The notes under the pieces were generated by a model. The model saw only the letters and a program-made list of their open reading frames with translations, was not told the DNA's origin and ran no database searches. Source: DASQVO01 sp035640715 (lineage in GTDB: Bacteria; Actinomycetota; Actinomycetes; Streptosporangiales; Streptosporangiaceae). From it: a stretch of DNA of 17,542 nucleotides. A program made the translations under genes and the position numbers. The stretch is from the NCBI GenBank assembly GCA_035640715.1, contig DASQVO010000374.1, positions 1 through 17,542 of the forward strand. Direction: 5' to 3'. The first letter of the stretch is position 1. The number at the start of each line of letters is the position of its first letter. Shown here piece after piece: positions 13,643 to 17,542 of this stretch.

Positions 13643-14212
13643 ATGAGAATGTTCGTCGCCCTCGCGCCGCCGTCGGCGGTCCTCGACGAACTTGAGGCCC
13701 TGGCGGCGCCGTTCCGCGCCGCCTGGCCTGATCTCCGCTGGACAAGCCGGGAGGCCTGGCATATCACCCTCGCTTTCCTCGGCGATGTCGACGAGGCGGC
13801 CGTCGGCCGGCTGTTGCCGCGCCTGGAACGTGCCGCGGGGCGGCATGACCGGTTCAGGCTTGCGTTCGCCGGTGCGGGAGCCTTTCCCGCTGCCACCAGG
13901 GCGAGGGTGCTCTGGTGCGGGCTCAGTGGCGACCAGCGATCGCTGGCTGACCTGGCAGCGTCGGTCGCCGCGGGCGCACGCCGGGCCGGCGCGGCGCCGC
14001 CGGATGAAGGACGGCCCTTCCGGCCCCATCTCACGCTCGCCCGCTGCCGGATGCCGGCCGATGTCCGGGATGTCGTCACTGCCCTTGACGGGTACCAGGG
14101 TGCGCAATGGACCGCGGACCGGATTCATCTCATCCGCAGCCGGCCAGGCGGGCACCCCCGCTTCGCCGCGATCGGCAGCTGGCCGCTGGTCGCCACGCCG
14201 GGCAGTGAGTGA
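13643..14212 (+). CDS. thpR: RNA 2',3'-cyclic phosphodiesterase / 2'-5' RNA ligase family
   Basis: This cytoplasmic 189-aa protein of the 2H phosphoesterase family opens 2',3'-cyclic phosphates on RNA. Both catalytic HxTx motifs are present: HITL in AWHITLAFLGDV (residues about 40-43) and HLTL in FRPHLTLARCR (about 128-131). The N-terminus MRMFVALAPP is typical. Length matches the bacterial family (about 180-190 aa). ATG 13643 or the ATG two codons later could be the start; no clear ribosome site is seen. It stands alone between the MFS gene and a repeat-rich spacer. Confidence 0.93.
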   Translation: MRMFVALAPPSAVLDELEALAAPFRAAWPDLRWTSREAWHITLAFLGDVDEAAVGRLLPRLERAAGRHDRFRLAFAGAGAFPAATRARVLWCGLSGDQRSLADLAASVAAGARRAGAAPPDEGRPFRPHLTLARCRMPADVRDVVTALDGYQGAQWTADRIHLIRSRPGGHPRFAAIGSWPLVATPGSE

Positions 14213-14271
14213 GCTGGAGGGGCGCGGCGCCCCAAAGCGCCCCGGAAGCGAGCGGGAGACAGCGCGTAAGC

Positions 14272-14342
14272 CGGGCTGCGGTCCGGCGGATGCCGGTACG
14301 CCGGCAGGCCAGCGGGCTGCGGTCTGGCGGGTGCCGGTACGC
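14272..14342. repeat. 30-bp imperfect direct repeat downstream of thpR
   Basis: The 30-bp unit beginning CGGGCTGCGGTCCGGCGGAT occurs at 14272-14301 and 14313-14342 with two mismatches, period 41 bp. The second copy ends just before the -10-like TAGGCT at 14346. Confidence 0.8.
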
Positions 14343-14345
14343 GGA

Positions 14346-14351
14346 TAGGCT
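14346..14351 (+). promoter_or_regulatory. Candidate -10 box for a leaderless small ORF
   Basis: GATAGGCT places TAGGCT six nt before GTG 14358, the same arrangement as before serC on the opposite strand (TAGGCT, 6 nt, GTG). Confidence 0.4.
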
Positions 14352-14357
14352 CGACAC

Positions 14358-14441
14358 GTGTATCGCGTGCCGCGCTGGCTCCTCCCAACCGTGCTCGCGC
14401 TCCTCGTGATCACCGTCCTCATCGGCTCCGCAGTGCGCTGA
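14358..14441 (+). CDS. Possible 27-residue single-span membrane peptide
   Basis: The short frame from GTG 14358 to TGA reads VYRVPRWLLPTVLALLVITV then LIGSAVR. It has a basic N-terminus, about 18 continuous hydrophobic residues and an Arg end: a typical tiny membrane protein, positive-inside. The start is placed by a TAGGCT -10-like box six nt upstream, implying a leaderless mRNA. It falls in an otherwise empty 300-bp spacer between thpR and serC and is followed by a hairpin. No family is recognised. A chance hydrophobic frame cannot be excluded without conservation data. Confidence 0.4.
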   Translation: MYRVPRWLLPTVLALLVITVLIGSAVR

Positions 14442-14456
14442 AGCTCCTATCCCGGA

Positions 14457-14495
14457 TGTCCATGGGCCGAAAGCCGCGCATGTAGCGGCCGGACA
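14457..14495. terminator. Imperfect hairpin between the small ORF and serC
   Basis: TGTCC (14457-14461) pairs with GGACA (14491-14495), and after a 3-nt bulge GGCCG (14465-14469) pairs with CGGCC (14486-14490). It lies 20 bp past serC's stop on the minus strand and 16 bp past the small ORF, so it may terminate both. Confidence 0.4.
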
Positions 14496-14514
14496 CCCCA
14501 TGATCGGCAAAGAC

Positions 14515-15633
14515 TCAGAGGCGCTCTGCCACGTAGTCGATGCAGGCGGTCAGGGCTTCCACGTCGGCTGGATCGACCGAGGGGAACATGCCGATGCGAA
14601 GCTGGTTGCGGCCGAGCTTCCGGTAGGGCTCAGTGTCTACGATCCCGTTCGCGCGCAGCGCCGCCGCAACGGCCCCCGCGTCGAGGTCGCCGGTGAAGTC
14701 GATGGTGCCGACGACCTGTGAGCGCTGCGCCGGGTCCGTGACGAACGGCGTCGCGTACGGTGCCTTCTCGGCCCAGGTGTACAGCCGGGTCGCGGAGTCG
14801 GCCGTTCGTGCTGTCGTCCAGGCGAGGCCGCCCTGTGCCAGCATCCAGTCGATCTGGTCCGCAAGCAGCAGCAGCGTGGCGACGGCCGGGGTGTTGTAGG
14901 TCTGGTCCTTGGCCGAGTTCTCCATCGCGACCGGCAGCGACAGAAAATCAGGCACGTAACGGCCGGTCGCGGCGATGGCGGCCACCCGGTCGGCCGCGGC
15001 GGGGGACATGAGCGCGATCCACAGCCCGCCGTCCGCCCCGAAGCACTTCTGCGGGGCGAAGAAGTACACGTCGAAGTCGGCGGCGTCGACGGGGAGCCCG
15101 CCCGCCGCGCTGGTGGCATCGACCAGCACCAGGGAATCCGGGTCCGCTCCCGCCACCCGGCGGACCGGCATGGCCACGCCGGTCGAGGTCTCGTTATGGG
15201 TGAGGGCGTAAGCGTCCACCCCGGGCTCGGGTCTTGGCAGGGGATGGCTGCCCGGATCCGATTCGATCACCGTCGGCCTGGCCAGCCACGGCGCGCCCCC
15301 GGCCACCCTGGCGAACTTCGACGAGAACTCGCCGAACGCGAGGTGCTGCGACTTCTCGCGTATCAGTCCGAAGATGGCGGCATCCCAGAAGGCGGTCGTG
15401 CCCCCATTGCCGAGCACAACGGCGAAGCCTTCCGGCAGGCTGAAAAGATCGGCAAGCCCTGCGCGGATCCTCCCCACCAGGGACCGCACGGGAGCCTGCC
15501 GGTGAGACGTGCCGAGATAGACGGCGCCGGAGCCAGCGAGCGCTGTTATCTGGGCCGCGCGGACCTTCGACGGCCCGCTACCGAACCTGCCGTCCGCAGG
15601 CCGGATTTCGGAGGGAATGACGGGGCTGGTCAC
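14515..15633 (-). CDS. serC: Phosphoserine aminotransferase
   Basis: This PLP-dependent class V aminotransferase converts 3-phosphohydroxypyruvate and glutamate to O-phosphoserine (serine pathway) and also serves the DXP-type vitamin B6 route where that exists. The 372-aa product has FGSGPSKVR near residue 17, LGTSHRQAPVR at 40-50, THNETSTGVAMPV near 145, LVDATSAAGG with D172, and the cofactor Lys K196 in FAPQKCFGADGG. It is the actinobacterial type of about 370 aa. The GTG start at 15633 has TAGGCT six nt upstream and no Shine-Dalgarno, so the message is probably leaderless. It lies downstream of citrate synthase 2 in the same direction but with its own promoter-like box. Confidence 0.95.
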   Translation of the reverse strand: MTSPVIPSEIRPADGRFGSGPSKVRAAQITALAGSGAVYLGTSHRQAPVRSLVGRIRAGLADLFSLPEGFAVVLGNGGTTAFWDAAIFGLIREKSQHLAFGEFSSKFARVAGGAPWLARPTVIESDPGSHPLPRPEPGVDAYALTHNETSTGVAMPVRRVAGADPDSLVLVDATSAAGGLPVDAADFDVYFFAPQKCFGADGGLWIALMSPAAADRVAAIAATGRYVPDFLSLPVAMENSAKDQTYNTPAVATLLLLADQIDWMLAQGGLAWTTARTADSATRLYTWAEKAPYATPFVTDPAQRSQVVGTIDFTGDLDAGAVAAALRANGIVDTEPYRKLGRNQLRIGMFPSVDPADVEALTACIDYVAERL

Positions 15634-15639
15634 AGCGCC

Positions 15640-15645
15640 AGCCTA
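15640..15645 (-). promoter_or_regulatory. Candidate -10 box for leaderless serC
   Basis: On the minus strand TAGGCT (15645-15640) is followed by GGCGCT and GTG 15633. A 6-nt gap is the expected distance from a -10 hexamer to a start codon that is also the transcription start. Confidence 0.5.
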
Positions 15646-15651
15646 TCGGCG

Positions 15652-15742
15652 GCGCCGGGACACCCGGCACAGCAAGCCGCCGCGCCGGGACACCCGGCCG
15701 TGACCTGGCCGGGACGCTCTGCGCGCAGCCCGGCCGGGACGC
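15652..15742. repeat. Direct repeats in the serC-citrate synthase spacer
   Basis: GCGCCGGGACACCCGGC occurs at 15652-15668 and 15682-15698 (30-bp period, no mismatch). GGCCGGGACGC then occurs at 15707-15717 and 15732-15742 (25-bp period). The 126-bp spacer has no gene; it must hold the end of the citrate synthase transcript and the serC promoter. Confidence 0.75.
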
Positions 15743-15759
15743 CGCGCCGGGGCGATTGA

Positions 15760-16866
15760 CTATGCCCGGTCCAGCACTTCCTCGGCACCAGGTACCTCAC
15801 GCACCGGACGCGCCGCCGGGCCGACGTACCGGGCGCTCGGCCTCACCAGCCGGCCGGTCCGCTTCTGCTCCAGGATGTGAGCAGCCCAGCCTGCGGTGCG
15901 CGCGCAGGTGAACATCGAGGTGAACATGCTGGCGGGGATCTCGGCGAAGTCGAGGACGATGGCGGCCCAGAACTCCACGTTGGTTTCGAGCACGCGGTCC
16001 GGCCTGCGGGCCCGCAGCTCGGCCAGCGCGGCGTTCTCCAAGGCCAGCGCCACCTCGTACCGGGGCGCGCCAAGCTCCTTGGCGGTCCGCCGCAGCACGC
16101 GGGCGCGCGGGTCCTCGGCGCGGTAAACGCGGTGCCCGAACCCCATCAGGCGGTCGCCCCGGTCGAGTACCGACTTCACGTAGGCGTCTGCGTCGCCCGT
16201 GCGCTCGACTTCCTCCACCATGTGAAGGACCCGCGCGGGCGCACCGCCGTGCAGCGGGCCGGACATCGCGCCGATCGCACCGGACATCGCCGCCGCCACG
16301 TCAGCGCCGGTGGATGCGATGACGCGGGCGGTGAACGTGGACGCGTTCATGCCATGCTCGGCCGCGGAGGTCCAGTAGGCGTCGACCGCCTTGACATGCC
16401 GGGGATCGGGTTCGCCGCGCCACCGGATCATGAATTGCTCGGGTATCGTCGTCCCCTCATCCACCCGGCTCTGCGGCACTATGGGAAGACCGAGACCGCG
16501 GGCCGACTGCGCCACGAACGACAGTGCGCTGACGGATACGCGGGCCAGATCTTCACGCGCCTGGCCGTCACTGATGTCGAGGAGCTGCCGGAGGCCCCAC
16601 GCCGGGGCGAGCATGGCCAGAGCACTCTGGACATCAACCCGGATGTCTCCAGAGTGCACCGGGATCGGGTACGGCTCGGCCGGCGGCAGGCCCGGAGTGA
16701 ACGCGTTGTCTACCAGGAGTCCCCAGACGTGGCCGAACGAGATGTGACCCGCCAGCTCCTCGATATCGACGCCGCGGTAGCGGAGCGAGCCGCCCTCCTT
16801 GTCAGGTTCGGCGATCTCGGACTCGAAGGCTATGACGCCCTCGAGTCCTGGCTTGAAGTCGGACAT
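15760..16866 (-). CDS. Citrate synthase 2
   Basis: This enzyme condenses acetyl-CoA (or possibly another acyl-CoA) with oxaloacetate. The 368-aa product has the active-site His in SAAEHGMNAS (H171), GPLHGGAPARV (H206) and MGFGHRVYRAEDPRARVLR (H245). The position equivalent to the catalytic Asp of NVDF in canonical citrate synthases reads NVEFW (E298). The C-terminus CARTAGWAAHILEQKRTGRL holds the substrate Arg and is typical. ATG 16866 is preceded by AAGGAG at 7 nt; an upstream in-frame ATG at 16905 lacks this and is rejected. This short actinobacterial paralogue (citA/citrate synthase 2) sits divergent from pdxH, as in other actinomycetes. A methylcitrate role cannot be excluded. Confidence 0.92.
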   Translation of the reverse strand: MSDFKPGLEGVIAFESEIAEPDKEGGSLRYRGVDIEELAGHISFGHVWGLLVDNAFTPGLPPAEPYPIPVHSGDIRVDVQSALAMLAPAWGLRQLLDISDGQAREDLARVSVSALSFVAQSARGLGLPIVPQSRVDEGTTIPEQFMIRWRGEPDPRHVKAVDAYWTSAAEHGMNASTFTARVIASTGADVAAAMSGAIGAMSGPLHGGAPARVLHMVEEVERTGDADAYVKSVLDRGDRLMGFGHRVYRAEDPRARVLRRTAKELGAPRYEVALALENAALAELRARRPDRVLETNVEFWAAIVLDFAEIPASMFTSMFTCARTAGWAAHILEQKRTGRLVRPSARYVGPAARPVREVPGAEEVLDRA

Positions 16867-17037
16867 CGCTGTCTCCTTCTTCCTGCGGGTGGCGTGCCGG
16901 CTCATGCGCCGGGCTCGCCGCTAGCGTCCGGGCGCCTTTACGCGACGGTCCGGCATGGCCGCCCCTCCTGGGATGCGCTGAGTACCCGGACCAGGGCACG
17001 TGCCGGGCCGTACGGACGGAGGCCCGCTATGTCTCCG

Positions 17038-17067
17038 TTGTCTTATTCAATATCCCAAACCTACTTT
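17038..17067 (+). promoter_or_regulatory. Promoter candidate for pdxH
   Basis: TTGTCT (17038-17043) and TACTTT (17062-17067) with an 18-nt spacer form the most sigma-70-like promoter in the window, in an AT-rich patch. Transcription would start near 17074, leaving a leader of about 28 nt with GTGAGG (17086-17091) ten nt before the pdxH ATG. The rest of the divergent spacer (16867-17037) holds the citrate synthase ribosome site and nothing else recognised. Confidence 0.6.
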
Positions 17068-17101
17068 GCGGTAGCCACCGACGATGTGAGGATCGTTACT
17101 C

Positions 17102-17542
17102 ATGGAAACGACCCGGAGCGACCACGGTTCCCGGAGCCTGTCAGAGGACATGCTGGCCGCAGATCCCGCCGAGCAGTTCTCCCGCTGGTTCGCGGATGCG
17201 GCCAGGGCGGGGCTGCCGGAGCCCAATGCCATGGTCCTGGCCACCACCTCCGGTGAGGGGCGCAGCCATGCCCGGACGGTGCTGCTCAAGGGCCACGACG
17301 CCAGCGGGTTCGTCTTTTACACCAACCGGACGTCGCGGAAGGGCAGAGACCTCGCTGTCAACCCATGGGCATGCCTGCTGTTCCCCTGGTACGGCCTCGG
17401 GCGCCAGGTAACCGTGGAAGGACCGGTCAGCGCCCTGTCCACGGAACAAAGTGAGCCCTACTTCCGGTCCAGGCCCCGAGGGTCGCAAATCGGGGCGTGG
17501 ACCAGCAGGCAGTCCCAGGTGGTCGGCTCGCGGGCGGAACTC
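17102..17542 (+). CDS. pdxH: Pyridoxamine 5'-phosphate oxidase, N-terminal part
   Basis: This FMN-dependent oxidase makes pyridoxal 5'-phosphate from pyridoxamine or pyridoxine phosphate, the cofactor used by the SerC and MetM-like enzymes in this window. The 147 visible residues contain LPEPNAMVLATTS, ARTVLLKGHDASGFVFYTN, SRKGRDLAVNP, LLFPWYGLGRQVTVEGPV and YFRSRPRGSQIGAWTSRQSQ, all hallmarks of PdxH. The frame is open to the window edge; about a third of the protein is missing. At the N-terminus, Arg14 of the E. coli enzyme aligns with R5 but Tyr17 aligns with H8. The ATG is supported by GTGAGG upstream. Confidence 0.93.
   Translation, partial: METTRSDHGSRSLSEDMLAADPAEQFSRWFADAARAGLPEPNAMVLATTSGEGRSHARTVLLKGHDASGFVFYTNRTSRKGRDLAVNPWACLLFPWYGLGRQVTVEGPVSALSTEQSEPYFRSRPRGSQIGAWTSRQSQVVGSRAEL

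Noticed and set aside
15877..17256. 459-codon plus-strand frame opposite citrate synthase and into pdxH
   Set aside because: Antisense to a conserved gene, then out of frame with pdxH; His/Gly/Arg-rich with no motif. A GGAGG before an internal ATG near 17029 was noted but overlaps the pdxH promoter.

Overview
The window is chromosomal DNA from a very GC-rich actinomycete. The grounds are G/C-dominated third codon positions, many GTG starts, and a gene order typical of Actinobacteria: otsB/otsA, a threonine-synthase-like gene with a MoaD/ThiS-like gene, csp, groEL without groES, a second cold-shock gene, DUF3027, DUF2530, MarR/MFS, serC, citrate synthase 2, pdxH. Abundant GC-rich intergenic repeats would suit a Streptosporangiales-like lineage, but the genus cannot be read from the sequence. 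I see no tRNA, rRNA, CRISPR, transposase or phage gene.

Layout. 1-111 is the N-terminus of a leftward SAM hydrolase/hydroxide adenosyltransferase. 288-1342 is a DUF3263 gene coupled to otsB, convergent with otsA (1406-2962, minus strand); together otsA and otsB make trehalose. 3133-3337 is a SAM-I (S-box) riboswitch leading into a two-gene operon (3356-5007): a zinc-ribbon threonine-synthase-like PLP enzyme and a sulfur-carrier protein. 5242-5442 is a small cold-shock protein with a strong hairpin terminator. 5443-5956 holds an 87-bp tandem repeat, a dispersed GC palindrome and two CIRCE (HrcA) operators in front of groEL (5957-7582). 7583-8204 is a long non-coding stretch with a candidate small RNA. 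8205-8594 is a cold-shock protein with a C-terminal extension, convergent with an MFS transporter (8627-10138, minus), which is divergent from a DUF3027 gene (10241-11095). The 3' end of that gene overlaps a small DUF2530 membrane protein (11023-11493, minus). 11680-13529 is a MarR regulator and an MFS exporter with an unusually long out-of-frame overlap. 13643-14212 is ThpR. 14358-14441 may encode a 27-residue leaderless membrane peptide. serC (14515-15633) and citrate synthase 2 (15760-16866) run leftward, and pdxH starts at 17102 and leaves the right edge.

Most notable system: the SAM riboswitch, the threonine-synthase-like gene and the sulfur-carrier gene together indicate a methionine operon. 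The likely reaction is O-phosphohomoserine plus protein thiocarboxylate to homocysteine, the MetM/MetO route reported for Streptomyces, rather than threonine synthesis. The sulfur carrier here does not end at its functional Gly-Gly. A dispersed GC-rich repeat begins exactly at the next codon and adds 28 residues starting with Cys, so either the protein must be processed or the gene is damaged.

Other themes: nearly every intergenic region carries a short imperfect tandem duplication. Several genes (otsA, DUF2530, the 27-residue peptide, serC) have a TAGCCT or TAGGCT hexamer 6-8 nt before the start codon, consistent with leaderless mRNAs.
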